64,000 nt of DNA from Brachycybe producta (lineage: Eukaryota > Arthropoda > Diplopoda > Playtdesmida > Andrognathidae). The stretch lies in NCBI GenBank assembly GCA_036925085.1, contig JAUPFP010000024.1, positions 510,001 to 574,000 on the forward strand, written 5' to 3'. Numbering within the stretch: the stretch's first letter is position 1; each line of letters opens with the position of its first letter. Below are positions 1-10,687 of the stretch, one piece after another. The notes beneath the pieces are model-generated. The model saw nothing but the letters and a program-made list of their open reading frames with translations. It did not search any database and was not told the DNA's origin. The translations under genes and the position numbers were made by a program.

Positions 1-235
1 AATTTATAATTTGTTTTGTTTGTCCACCGCCATCTTCTGAAATGTTTGAAAATATAATTCACACTGCACTGGGATTGAACCCATGGCCAACATTACCAAT
101 GGGCTGAGAGCCTGAGACACCAACCACTGCAACCTGCAAGACAAGACCCGGCTACATCTTGTTTTACTTTTTAGGCTTTTTAGGCGAGTATATTATAAAA
201 AAAAACATGTTTTTTGTTTTAATTTTCTTGTTTAA
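1..235 (-). repeat. tRNA-derived SINE-like repeat (left-edge copy)
   Basis: Read on the minus strand, the part around 60-160 looks like a tRNA-type RNA polymerase III promoter: an A-box-like stretch around GGTTGGTGTCTCAGG and, about 40 bp downstream, a B box GGTTCAATCCC. The same flanking sequences recur near 23.79-23.97 kb, including a run around TTTTACTTTTTAG and an ACATGTTTTTTG block, so this is a dispersed repeat and not a single tRNA gene. The left end is cut by the window. Confidence 0.6.
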
Positions 236-1124
236 ATTCAAATTGAACAGCACACATTGCGAAACTTTGCATGGGTACATTCAATAAATCGATGTTTTTG
301 TGTTGTGGAACTCTGCTTAAAAGGTTTCCAAGTTGAAGCATCCTTTGAAAGTTTGAAACTGAGTTCATTCAGGGATTTCAGGGAGCTTGAACTGACGCAA
401 ACTTAACTCATTTGAGGTTTCTTCGTGATCCTATTCATTTCTATTCCTGTGTGGGTCTTCAGTTTTTATCCATTTTTGTTTAACAATTTTAAAAGACAAT
501 TTCAAATGGAGAATTCTTGATAAATACAGATTTATTGACCGCCTTTTTCGTATTTTTAAACTTATATAAAATTAATTAATTTTAGATAATCTATGAGAGA
601 AATGTGACAGTGACATCATCAGCATCATTAATCTTCAGATTTATTCTGTCTAAACCCTCTTTAAAACAACAATCAGCAACCGATTTCACTTTATTAAAGA
701 TGATTTACGTGATTGTGTTTTGTGTCTGTCATATTCATCATCATCATCATTTCGATTGGTTTTTTAATCGTATTCGTCGCTCGTTTGATAACGAATAGAG
801 AACTCCGACCACCTTATTCGCGGCTAAACTTTTAGGTCACTTTAGGTTGTATGTTTGTCTCCGTGGCTGCTACCCTTTCGTTTTTCTCGTCGTTCTTTAC
901 TTCATTTCGACTCAAATAATTCAAGAAGATAGGGGGATAAGAGGTGGAGGTGGTTTCTGAGGTCATTGACCGAATAGCACTCCTAAAAGAGCTAATTAAA
1001 GAGTGGTTGACGTCGTTGAGCATTCTTTTAACTCGATTATTCGATTCTCTTTCAGGTAATTAGGAAAAAAACGAAAGGAGGAACGTAATCTCAGTACTCG
1101 ATTGATTAAATTTAAAGCTGAAAG
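236..1124. other. Non-coding stretch before tetraspanin gene
   Basis: AT-rich sequence with no convincing coding region. A splice-acceptor-like CTCTTTCAG at about 1055 suggests that the tetraspanin transcript starts in an upstream untranslated exon, which I could not place. Confidence 0.5.
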
Positions 1125-2468
1125 ATGGTTCTTAGCTGTTTTGCTACTTGTGCCAAGTACTGCATCTATGTTTTCAATGTCATCTTCTTTGTAAGTCTCT
1201 AAATTAATTTGATTACGATGTCTACGGTTCTGAATCGGAATCTTTCTTTTTCTTACGATTTGTCTTAGCTTGGAGGTTTGGGAACGCTCGGAGTTGGAAT
1301 CTGGATGGTTGCGGACACGGCTGCAATCCATACTTTGGTTCGCGTTTCGGACGCGATAAGAGGAGATGATGGCAGCTACTCCGGTCAGCTTCAGAACGAA
1401 CTCACTCCTGGTGTATTGGCTCAGTCCGGTTGGATTCTAATCTGTGCCGGTACTGCGACGCTCTTCTTCTCTTTCCTCGGTTGTTGTGGTGCCATCAGAG
1501 AGTCTCAGTGTCTTCTCAGTTTGGTAAATCCTGAGGGTTTTTTTTTCTATAAAAAGTAGTTACGTTCTGTTTTTTTTCTTTCTTGCTATCAGTATGCCGT
1601 AAGTCTGATGCTCGTTTTTGGGTTGGAAGTGGCCGCTGGTGTCTACGCTTACGTGGCCAAGAACAACGTAGGTTTAATCTGTGATTCGCTCACTCGTAGA
1701 AATCTGCAAGGATTTATAAAAACATGCAAAATTTAAAGGAAACTTTAAGAAACTTACGTGTGACATTTAATTTATGAAAACTGTTATTTCTTTTAAAGTT
1801 TGAAGAAAGCGCCAGATCTGTAATGATGTTGTCACTGACGGACGAATACATGAATGGAAGTTCCAATGCAATAACGTTCGGATGGAATAGAATGATGGCC
1901 GATGTCAGTTGTTTATGAATAACTTACTCGTTTCGGTTGAACGTGTTTATATTTTTGTTCACTCCCCCTCTTCTGTTTATAGTTGGAGTGTTGTGGCGTT
2001 TTCAACTTCAGAGACTTCCAGCAGGCTCGTTTCTGGAGACAGTCGAACAGTCAGAGGCAACAATTACCGCGCCAATGCTGCAAACTCAAAGATAAGAAAT
2101 ATTTCATACCGGTGGACGAGACTTGCGTTCAATATCCGACGGTAGAGAATTCAAACATGTATAAGGTTGGTCGTTTTCTTCTCGATTCGTTATGACTTTT
2201 TTCAAACAAACAAAAATGAAGTAAACTAATTGAATTCATATATTTAAAAGGGATGTTATGATGCTCTTAAAGTGGTCCTTCAAACGAACCTAACGGTCCT
2301 TATTTACGTAGGAATTGGAGTTGGTGCTTCACAGGTTTGATTCCAAACGAAACACTCCTTTCATTATGTTTTCATCGATTCTTTCACTTTCGTTCCCTTA
2401 AAAACCTTCAGATCATCGGAATCATTCTTACGATCATATTGTGTTGTGCTGTCGATCGAGACAAGTAA
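1125..2468 (+). CDS. Tetraspanin family membrane protein
   Basis: Tetraspanins organise membrane microdomains and bind integrins and other receptors at the cell surface or on endosomes. Seven exons join in frame: 1125-1190, 1269-1523, 1593-1667, 1799-1903, 1983-2165, 2251-2334 and 2412-2468, giving 274 residues, the usual family size. Four hydrophobic segments are visible, with juxtamembrane cysteines at the first. The diagnostic CCG (about residues 170-172, LECCGVFNF) opens the large extracellular loop, followed by a second Cys pair (PRQCC) and a GC before the fourth membrane segment. The start is the first ATG after a likely 5' UTR acceptor and begins the typical short cytoplasmic tail (MVLSCFATCAKYC). 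The exact paralogue (CD63/CD82/CD151-like) cannot be fixed by eye. Confidence 0.93.
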
Positions 2469-3034
2469 AGCGGTGCCGTACCTACGAGGCGTCGTTCAAC
2501 TTTGACGCTTACGGCCGAAGTTGTTTCTGCTGCTTTGAAGAGGATTTCTTAGGATAAAACTGGACACAGAGTAGCTCCCAATTGTTAAGTTTTAAAATAG
2601 TTTGGCCAAGAACCAGCAAAACCATTAATAAGTAGAATTGTGAGCAAAAAGTCCATTCTCGTTGCTACGTCAAATTGTCATTTCCGTTGTTTCAGGTTTT
2701 CTTTTTTAAAATCCTAGTTTTAAAGTTTTTTACCTATAGTGCACTCACAATTATGCTTTTTTCAATTTCAAAAAGGATTAATTAGAGGTTAGATTTCTCT
2801 ATTTGACAGATGCTATAAACTAGAAATTACTTGCCTCTAATGAGTTGTTTTTGTTGGAAAAAATATAATTGTGTAACCTCTTGAATGCAATCAAAATCAG
2901 GCAATCTAGAAATGAGAGGTTGGCTCCTTAGAAAGTTTAAATCTATGAAAATTTCGCTAAAGATTTTGGTGTTTTCAGTTTCTATGGAGTTTTGAAGCTG
3001 ATTTAGTAGCTAATGAAGGGCCAAGTATAATGCC

Positions 3035-3380
3035 AGTCGTTTTAAATCAATAATTTGTGATCATCTGATAACATTTTGACAGAAACGGCGCATCATAGAT
3101 AGCAAGCTCTTCAAGCAGCTTCAAAAGTGCTTATCAACTGAACGCAAACTAGTGTCTTTACTACCAGCGCAAAGCATTTTAGAATTGATAAGGATAGGTT
3201 CTAACTGTCAGATCATTCTTTACAATTTGAGTTTTAATAAAAAGGTTCCATTCGATGATATATATAGATCACAAATATAAAGCTCAAGAATTTCACTTTT
3301 TCTGTTGGTTATAATTTACAAGTTTTTTTAATCCAAGATGTCTATATTATTGTCAGTATAGTTTTTATTTTTTTTTATTA
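3035..3380. repeat. Direct repeat, copy 1
   Basis: Shares ordered blocks with 3450-3747: AAACGGCG, CAAAAGTGCTTA, GTGTCTTTACYACC, AAAGCTCAAGAAT and CCAAGATGTCTATATTATT. The order and spacing are the same in both copies, with many substitutions and small indels, so this looks like an old tandem duplication or two insertions of one element. No coding potential seen. Confidence 0.65.
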
Positions 3381-3449
3381 ATATATGAACATTAAGCTAA
3401 TAATTATAATTGGATGCGTTCAGTTTCTAAGCTAGTTTTGTCAAAAATA

Positions 3450-3747
3450 GACCAATTGTTTTAAACATTTGAATTGATTCCAATTTACATAAACGGCGCT
3501 TTATAAATAGCAATTTCATTAACCAGCCACCCTCAAAAGTGCTTACGAATCTGAACGCGCTGGCCGAGTGTCTTTACCACCGTTTTGGATTCCGTGGATG
3601 GATTCTTATGTTGGTTGTGCCTTGTTTTTTCTTTTTTTAAAAAAGGTTACATTTTATGATAAGTCATAATTACAAAGCTCAAGAATCTCATTTCTTTCAA
3701 AATTTTCGTTAGAATTTATCCAAGATGTCTATATTATTATGAATATC
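3450..3747. repeat. Direct repeat, copy 2
   Basis: Second copy of the unit at 3035-3380, in the same orientation, separated by about 70 bp of unique AT-rich DNA. The clearest landmarks are AAACGGCG at 3491 and the CCAAGATGTCTATATTATT block near 3720. Confidence 0.65.
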
Positions 3748-4298
3748 ATTTTTCTTTTAATACGTGAGAAAAAGCCGTCCATATGCAGCTATATATCATC
3801 TTATCTGTTGTTGTTGTTGTTGTTAATTGAGATTATTTTTATGAAATACTTTCTTACATTTATATATAACTCAAATGTATAAGCAGAGAGAGACATTTTT
3901 AAACAAAATTTTAATTTCATTGATTGTTGCATCAGATGTTTTTATCTAATATTGTTTTTATTTTTGTCGTCTTTTTATGTATAAACAGTAGTTTTAATAA
4001 TTATTGAAATTGTATATGTAGATATTTTTGGTAGTTTTAAAAATGCTGTTCCATTTTTGCATTCGTTATGATTATAATTATATGCATAAATAACTGACCA
4101 ATTGGGGGAGGGGGATTAATGGTTTATCCTTATTAATATGATAGGAATTGTTGAAGTAAATTAAAATATTGATAACAAGAAACACATTAACTATTATGAG
4201 GTAGGAGAATGGGGGATGGATGATGATGACGTTGGTTCTTCTCTCTTTTCCAGCCGTGAGTACGAACAATCCAGTATCTTAGAAGTAGGAGAATCGGG

Positions 4299-5605
4299 TC
4301 ACAAGGTATCCAATGCTAAATATTGCTTGAGAGCTCGAGGAAGAGACAGTTTCGAGATGCTTTTATCAACTGGCTGTTCGAGATAAGCTCTTATCGTAAT
4401 GCGACAGATTTCGCCGAGACTCGAACACTGTTTACTCTTCCATACTAACCACTCTAATAATGAAGGCTTCAGCGAGGCACGGATCCAATTTCTGTCATCC
4501 CACAACCATTGCTGATCGGAAAGACGTACTCCTGTGGCAAGAAGGACGGAAACCGTCTGTACGTTTCCGTCTCGGACGGCATAGAAAAAGGGTGTCAGTT
4601 GCAGTTCGTCTCGAGGATCTGCAAGGCATCCGGCTTTCAAAAGGCGTGTCACTGCCGCATCGTCTCTCTGAAGTACGGCCAAGTGTAACGGTGTGTGTCC
4701 GAGGTTAGTTCGAAGGTTGAGATCGCACCCGTGCGAGAGGAAAACGTTGACGGCTTCGAGGCGACGAGTGCTATGTCCGCGTATGACAGCGTGAAGGGCC
4801 GATTCACCTTGAAGATTTTGTCGATTAACTTGAGCACCAGCTTCCAGAAGGCACGAAACGAGATCTACGTCCAAATGGGGAGCGATGGCAACAAAAAGGA
4901 GGGGGGTGTTGCCGCACGGACTTATAACGTCCACTTCTGAACCCTTGCTGATCAGGTAACGAGCGACTTCGGCGTGTCCTTGGATGCAGGCGTTAAGAAG
5001 AGCGGTCTTATTCTCGTTGTCGTGCCGTTCCAGTTGTGCTCCCGCTTCGACCAGTTTTTGTACCACATCTTTGCATCAACATCAAGCAATCGTTAATCTA
5101 AAATCAGTTTTAAAAAGGAAGTTCAAAATCGCATACCAACAGAAGATCGCTGTGAAGCCATGTGCAATGGAGTGTGTCCTTGGATAGTGATTGCGTTGAC
5201 GTGAGCTCGATTGGAAAGGAGAACGTCGACCATCTTCATGTCTCCATGGCTGGCGGCGATATGAAGTGCCGTAAGACCGTTCGGATCAGACTGATTGATG
5301 CTACAACCCCATTTCAAGAAAAGTTTAACTGTGAAAATAACGAGAGACAACAACATGGATCAAAAGTTAGTGTCTTGTCGCGAGCATCGTTATCGTACAA
5401 CTCAGAGATCGTTACACATACCCAAATCTACTTTTCCCCTTTCTACGCAAAGGCACACAGCTGGACGTTTTTGGCTACCGATGTGAAATCTTATGTCTGG
5501 ATCGAGACCCTGTCCGAGTAAGTTTTCAACTCTTTTCACTTCGTTGTTCTGTAGAGCTACAAACAATTGGCTTTGAAGATCCCAAGAGGGACCCATAGTG
5601 GACAT
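4299..5605 (-). CDS. Ankyrin-repeat and SOCS-box (ASB-type) protein
   Basis: ASB proteins are substrate receptors of Cullin5-RING ubiquitin ligases: ankyrin repeats bind the target and the C-terminal SOCS box binds Elongin B/C and Cul5. Three coding exons on the minus strand, 5605-5422, 5328-5137 and 5068-4299, join in frame to 381 residues. Ankyrin units are plain (NGLTALHIAASHGDMKMV, GHTPLHMASQ, NKTALLNACIQGHAEVARYL, LGHTPLHLAVLQRDDAAV). The last 40 residues form a SOCS box (LGEICRITIRAYL, then LPRALKQYL). The start ATG lies 2 bp behind an acceptor (TTCTTGCAG), so the leader is spliced. The gene diverges from ZNF800. Which ASB subfamily it belongs to is not resolved. Confidence 0.9.
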
Positions 5606-6000
5606 AACTGCAAGAAAAAAGGAGCAAGGTGTGGCTTTACATATGTCCTGACCACAAGTAAGTGGTCAAGGACATGTATATTATTTCATAAAACCATGAC
5701 ACTCATCTGATTTTAATCTCCATTATTTTATTATGAAACTTACAAAAACTTACTATAACTTTTCAGTGAACTTTGCGTCGTCGTTTTGATTAAATTTCAT
5801 AAGAGCAACTCGATCAATTGCCAGTTGCCGTTTGCTTGTTACCTGTAAATACAAGATTGCATAAAACATTAATTTATGCGATTTAGAAAGTGTCACAATA
5901 ACAAAACCTTTCTGCAAAATTTCCAAGTAATAACCTTCACTTCGTTGTCTATGGACTTTTTCTTTCAATAGTAGAAGGAACAAACAGTGTTGGAACTAGA
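5606..6000 (-). other. Putative spliced 5' UTR exons of the ASB gene
   Basis: Upstream of the ASB start, minus-strand splice signals outline two likely non-coding exons: one at 5842-5754 (acceptor TATTTACAG, donor GTAAGT) and one ending at 5935 (donor GTTATT). The middle exon carries a short ATG frame (MKFNQNDDAKFTEKL) that runs into the ASB exon out of frame and could act as an upstream ORF. This is an inference from splice motifs only. A 43 bp inverted repeat sits in the last leader intron. Confidence 0.35.
5638..5681. repeat. Short perfect-like palindrome
   Basis: The arms TGTCCTGACCAC and GTGGTCAAGGACA pair around an AAGTAA loop with one bulge, flanked by further pairing (TACATA/TATGTA-like). 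It lies just upstream of the first ASB coding exon. Confidence 0.7.
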
Positions 6001-6001
6001 A

Positions 6002-6010
6002 GCGCCATCT
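6002..6010 (-). promoter_or_regulatory. CTCF-like core (AGATGGCGC) between ASB and ZNF800
   Basis: Reverse complement AGATGGCGC matches the core of the CTCF consensus CCASYAGRKGGCRS. It sits at the head-to-head boundary of the ASB gene and the ZNF800 leader. Sequence match only. Confidence 0.35.
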
Positions 6011-6019
6011 ATCGTCGGC

Positions 6020-7160
6020 CACATTAACTTATGTGGCGGTTATTGAGATCTTCTTCGGTGGCCACATCGTTGCCGCCGCCGCTGCCTCTTCATTCTCTTT
6101 CTTTGATTTCGTTTCGAATTGTTGCACCTTTTCCATTCAGGTAAATTTATTAACTTATTTAATGCTTTGGTTTTTACTGTGTTGTATAATGTCGACGTAA
6201 TATTTAGTGAAAACTTTATAGATTTGTGAGTTTATCGTTCGGTGGCGGTGGCAGCCGCGGTTGTTGAGGTGGTGGCCGGTCGTTGTGATGCGATCCCGCC
6301 ACATTCCCTCTTTCTTTTGTTGATCTTTTTCTGGCACATCGTCTTACACGTAATCATTTTCACGTGCGCGGTTTCTCTTTACCATTGGAGAACACGGTTT
6401 ATGTCGATTATAATTTAACACACAAAGAGGAGCTGAATGCGGTTGAATTTGTGTGCACAGAGTGAAGAAGAGCGCGACGCGGCGGTGTCATGTGTGGCGC
6501 GCTTCTTCTTTTGTGACACTCTTGATTTATGTCGTCTTTTGTTTCATTATTTCATTCCTTCACTCACTGACGTTCGTTTTTATGCGAGTTTATTATGAAT
6601 TTTATACATTAATTTCTCTTTTTGCTGTTTTCCTGCGCTCATATCAAAGAATCAAGATGCTCTTAATCGCGCCACACGTTTACGTCTGAAAATTAAAGCC
6701 AGCTTCACACGCAATACTTTGTGTCATCACAAAGTATCGCCACGTAGTGGTTGACGCTGCTTGCTTCACGCGGACCACCGTTGAAAACAATTGAAACATT
6801 GGTATGAACGTGATCACCGTTGGTAAATAGGCGGTGTTCGCCGCTCGCTCGATATTAACCACTGTGGTGCGAAAAAAAAGGAGTTGGTGGTGGCTGGTGT
6901 GAACACCTAATATGTAATCAATGGTCAGCTATAAACGACCACTTTATCTGGCGACACAAAGTGGTCTAGCCTTAATTTTCAGATGTAATCGTGTGGCGCG
7001 ATTCAAAGTACTTCGGACCTTTGATCAACCTATAATTTGTGAAAATATTCATAACACTACATAAACATTACAAGAAATTTCTAACACGTGTATCACTTTC
7101 TTATGTTCAGTTATATTTGTATATAGGAGGCAAAAGATCGACCTTTTAAAAGTAATCACT
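6020..7160 (+). other. ZNF800 5' UTR exon and leader intron
   Basis: A GC-richer stretch ends at a donor (CATTCAG|GTAAAT, intron from 6141), and an acceptor TTATGTTCAG ends at 7110, 50 bp before the ZNF800 start. The intron of about 970 bp carries a MITE-like element (6686-6982) and no supported gene. The transcription start was not located. Confidence 0.5.
6686..6982. mobile_element. MITE-like non-autonomous DNA element
   Basis: About 297 bp bounded by inverted termini CTGAAAATTAAAGCCAG and CTGAAAATTAAGGCTAG (right end reverse-complemented). Its interior is rich in smaller palindromes, e.g. ATACTTTGTG-TCAT-CACAAAGTAT at about 6715-6740. There is no coding capacity. Length, inverted ends and internal foldback structure fit a MITE. 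It lies inside the ZNF800 leader intron. Confidence 0.6.
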
Positions 7161-9430
7161 ATGGAAAATACAACGAAGAATACTAATTCCTCCGATTTCG
7201 TCGTGTCGGAAGATCATTCTTTGCTTATTAAACCTATAATGATGAAGTCTTCAACGGTTCACAACATCGTTACCTTCGTACACGATGGAACTCCGGAGGT
7301 AAGTGCAACATTGCATCGTAACTATAATCTGTAACGTTTAATTTTTGTTATTTCTTCTTCGGAAAGGTTCGCGATCTGTTGATCAACGAATGCGAAATGA
7401 TCTTTGAGTGTAAAGTGTGCCGTAGCCTCCATCGTAGTCTTGCGAATTTCATTGCTCACAAGAGAGTTTACTGTAAAGAGCACTGTTGCGAAAAGATGAC
7501 CCTTTTTGAACAGACTGAAATCGAGAACGAGACAGTGATCGTGAATCCAGAGAGTCCGAAAGACGACGATTGCGAAACTGCAAACGAAGAAGAAAAACTC
7601 GAAGTTGAGTTGAATGGTAATGATTTTGCTCCACTTTGTGGTGACGTTGGATTGGGTGTTTCGATACCAAAAATATTTCAATTAGAATCGGGTTTCTCTG
7701 GAAGTCGGCAAAAGTCGATTCCATCGTCACCTAGCGAAGTTGATGATAAATCTGACGACACGTCGTCGTCGAACAGAAAGTCACAACATTTGTACGATGA
7801 TGTTGTCAAACACTTGAACGTTAGAAAAGACCGTCGTTTGGTGACAACAGTTAAAATGACAAAGATTGACAGTAATAGAAATGCCGTTTATCAGAGCGTT
7901 TCGGCATCGAATAAAGTTCTAGAAGTGGGGGAAGAGATTGCAGTCAAAGAGGAGCCGATGGAACGAGACGAATCGACGGAAAGAGAAATCAAGGTGGAGA
8001 TGCCGAAACTGAAGATGGCGCCTCATGTTGTTTCAGCACATCGTTCTACTACGAAACCACCGTTAAAGGGTGGCGCAATGTTCAACAATAACATTGTCAG
8101 TGTGCCTTGTATCAAGTGTCGCACGCTTTTCACTTCCATTAAGACACTTACACGTCACTTGAAGTCGGTTCATGGCAAGACCAGGATCTATTTCAATTGT
8201 CTCTTCTGCAGTAGCAAATTTTCGGAGTCTTGGAGTGTCATAAGGCACATACTTGCCGTGCATAAGAAAACCAAAAAACAGACGGATAAACTCAGAAAGA
8301 AGATATGCCAAAGGGCTTTTCAAAATATACTTGATGACAGAGATTCTTCAGAAGACGAATCTGAAGACACTTCTGTCTCCACTTCTCCGGAGACGTCAAA
8401 ATCCTTGTTACCGACCATTATCTTGCAGAAGAAGCAGATTGTTCATCTTAAATGTAGGCACTGCGATAAAATCTTCACCAAAGACATTTCTCTTAAGAGT
8501 CACGAAAGGAATTGTTCAGAGAAATCCAAAGTTGAGAAGAAAATTTCGGATATATCCAACGGACGTCCGAAGAGAGTCGTCAAGAGAAAACAGGTTTCAG
8601 ACTTTGTGCCCATCAGTCTTCGTAATACAAGTAAAAGGGAAAAGCGACGAGAATCTTCGATCGTGGCCGTTACGGCACTAGACATTATAGATGCGAAAAC
8701 GTTGGAGTGTAATCGTTGTCTGCAGAAGTTTAGCACCATGTCGAATGCACGTCGCCACGCAGCCATGCATATCGGCTGGAATCGGTTTAAATGTAAGCAT
8801 TGTGATTATCAATCTTACGATCGCTCCTCCTGTTGTTACCACATCAAGAGGGTTCACGCGACCCGGCGTCTCTTACAAGGACCAGTAGACAAACACATCC
8901 AACCCGTTTCACCTTCGACGGGTTTGTTAGAGAAATCGAAGGACGACGAAGATTCTGATCAATCGACTAAACTCGCGCATTTAACAAAACCGAACTCTAC
9001 CATTTCCAAATGTTCCGAACAACAGCCCGTTTCCGAGGGAAAGAAAGACCAACCAGTAAAGAAAGAATTAGAAAGTGGACAATCTCAAAATGCAAACAAG
9101 ACGAACACGGTTCACAACGAGACATCTCCGCCCACTTTGGTTGGGAAAATTACTCCAGACTCGACGCGTTTTAACATCTCGACTCGCCGACATCCAAGAT
9201 TCTTCGACATCAGTCCGTATCGTCGCGAAGACAAACCAATAACTTCACTCGTCACTCGTTCTGGTTCGTATGCAAAACCAGAACAAGACGTTGAAACTCA
9301 AAGGAAAGGGTCAACATCAAGAAGAAAGGCAAACGTGAAGCATCCAGAAAGAGTTGTACCAGTGGAAAGCATGGTGGTGCCAGAAGACCAAGAGTCCTCC
9401 TCCATTCATAGAAGTTGGGAGATTGAGTGA
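7161..9430 (+). CDS. ZNF800: C2H2 zinc-finger protein, ZNF800 orthologue
   Basis: Two coding exons, 7161-7298 and 7367-9430, give 733 residues. The N-terminal motif IFECKVCRSLHRSL...HKRVYC (about residues 57-81) closely resembles the conserved N-terminal block of vertebrate ZNF800 (IFECKLCRSL). Further C2H2-type fingers start near residues 293, 323, 409, 493 and 521 (e.g. CIKCRTLFTSIKTLTRH, CNRCLQKFSTMSNARRH), separated by acidic and basic low-complexity linkers. In vertebrates ZNF800 is a nuclear transcription regulator linked to enteroendocrine fate; its role here is inferred. The start is the first ATG after a 5' UTR acceptor. No AATAAA is obvious in the first 200 bp of the 3' flank. Confidence 0.85.
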
Positions 9431-10157
9431 TGCATAATTTTTCACAAGAATACAATTTAAGCTGAGTTTGACTTAATTACCCAAACACATTCCCCTCATA
9501 TATTCATATATTCTGTTTTGTTGCATTTCTTTCCTTCCATTTTTTACACTTCATTGTTAATAATTTAGTTCAATGGTTTTTTTTGGTCGTTTCCAGTTTT
9601 CATAATTTCGTTTCATTGTAATAATCCATGATAATAGTTTTGTAAAAAGTTTCTCCAGAAATCAAATGACGTAAACCTACATTATTATAAGTTTTGAAAA
9701 TATTCCTGTTTCTAGTTTTGAAATTCATCTTAAATAATTTGTTGTTCTTTTTTTATCTTCTTTAATTTACTGAACATGTGGCTACATTGTTGCAACAAAA
9801 AAGATATAAATTACTATTACTGGTTATAATGCTTTCATTAGTTGTTACAACATCCAGAATACAAAAAATGTGACCATTTTGGGCTAGTTTACAAAAGAAA
9901 AAGTTCCAACATTAAACATTCAATAACTTTAAAAAAAAAACAATACAACTAATAATCTAAATATTGAAAATACACATAGTAACTACAAAAAGCTAAATCT
10001 TGTTATTGCGTTGATTTTGTTTTAGAAAAATTTAAAGTTGGTGCAAAATATTAAAGATACATCCTCAAAGCATCGTTGTTAGAATCCAATGAGCAATATC
10101 ATTTGTTCGTTATATAAACACACAAGCCTTTTCAATGTAAGTTATTTTATGAAAAAA

Positions 10158-10255
10158 TGATTCTTTTTTCAGCCAGAAAGACTTGTTTAGTGACTAAAGT
10201 TCTCTCCAAGGTAATCTTCTAGATGTTAGCCTCTAAACAGTCTTTTTGAATGAAG
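10158..10255. repeat. Family C foldback element (diverged copy)
   Basis: Arms TTTCAGCCAGAAAGACTTGTT and, reversed, ATTCAAAAAGACTGTTTAGAGG pair imperfectly. The right arm contains GCCTCTAAACAG, which is shared with the copies at 35.7 and 54.9 kb. Confidence 0.5.
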
Positions 10256-10675
10256 AAAGTCAATCTTTTTCGCCCGTAGCTATCATATATATTATAAAAA
10301 ACACACAGTAAGGGAGGTTTTAGCATTGATACGAAAGTTGATGAGTAACCAAACTTAAGAGTTTTGGAACCTCAGCTCCATTAATTTAAACATTCGTGGA
10401 AGCTTTCAAAATATTGGCTATTTATGCAAAAACATACCGGTACACTGTAAAGGCATTGCACAAACTTACATATTATTTTAATAATAATAATAATAATAAA
10501 ATAAACAAGGAGCAAGTCAAACGAAAAACTACCTCGTTGTTCGGAATGGCAGTTAACTCGAGCCGCTACGCGTATCTTTAGCATTACTTCAAAGCAAAAT
10601 GGTACAAAGAGAACTCATTTGAACAAAACTGACAATCCGAACAACAAGATAAAATGAAAAAGAATGGCGTTTTTT

Positions 10676-10681
10676 TTTATT
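10676..10681 (-). promoter_or_regulatory. SERINC poly(A) signal almost abutting the stop codon
   Basis: AATAAA on the minus strand begins only 6 bp beyond the SERINC stop (10690-10688), implying a 3' UTR of only a few tens of bases if it is used. Confidence 0.5.
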
Positions 10682-10687
10682 AAAAAT

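Larger units (their letters stand above)
2469..4298. other. Intergenic region with duplicated repeat
   Basis: The 3' flank of the tetraspanin gene and the tail side of the ankyrin gene. No supported coding region. It contains two diverged direct copies of a roughly 300 bp sequence (annotated separately), an imperfect inverted repeat near 2.78-2.85 kb and a short GTT microsatellite near 3.81 kb. Confidence 0.6.
9431..10687. other. Intergenic region between ZNF800 and SERINC (tail to tail)
   Basis: Convergent 3' flanks with no supported gene. Holds a diverged foldback element of family C (10158-10255) and an AAT microsatellite near 10.48 kb. Confidence 0.6.

Noticed and set aside
60-160. A genuine tRNA gene
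   Set aside because: Only the promoter boxes resemble tRNA; the flanks recur at 23.8 kb and no proper acceptor stem is visible, so SINE fits better.
5753-5983. 76-codon minus-strand frame upstream of the ASB gene, at first read as a separate small gene in an operon
   Set aside because: It has no ATG at its start, and splice motifs at 5842, 5754 and 5607 explain it better as ASB leader exons.
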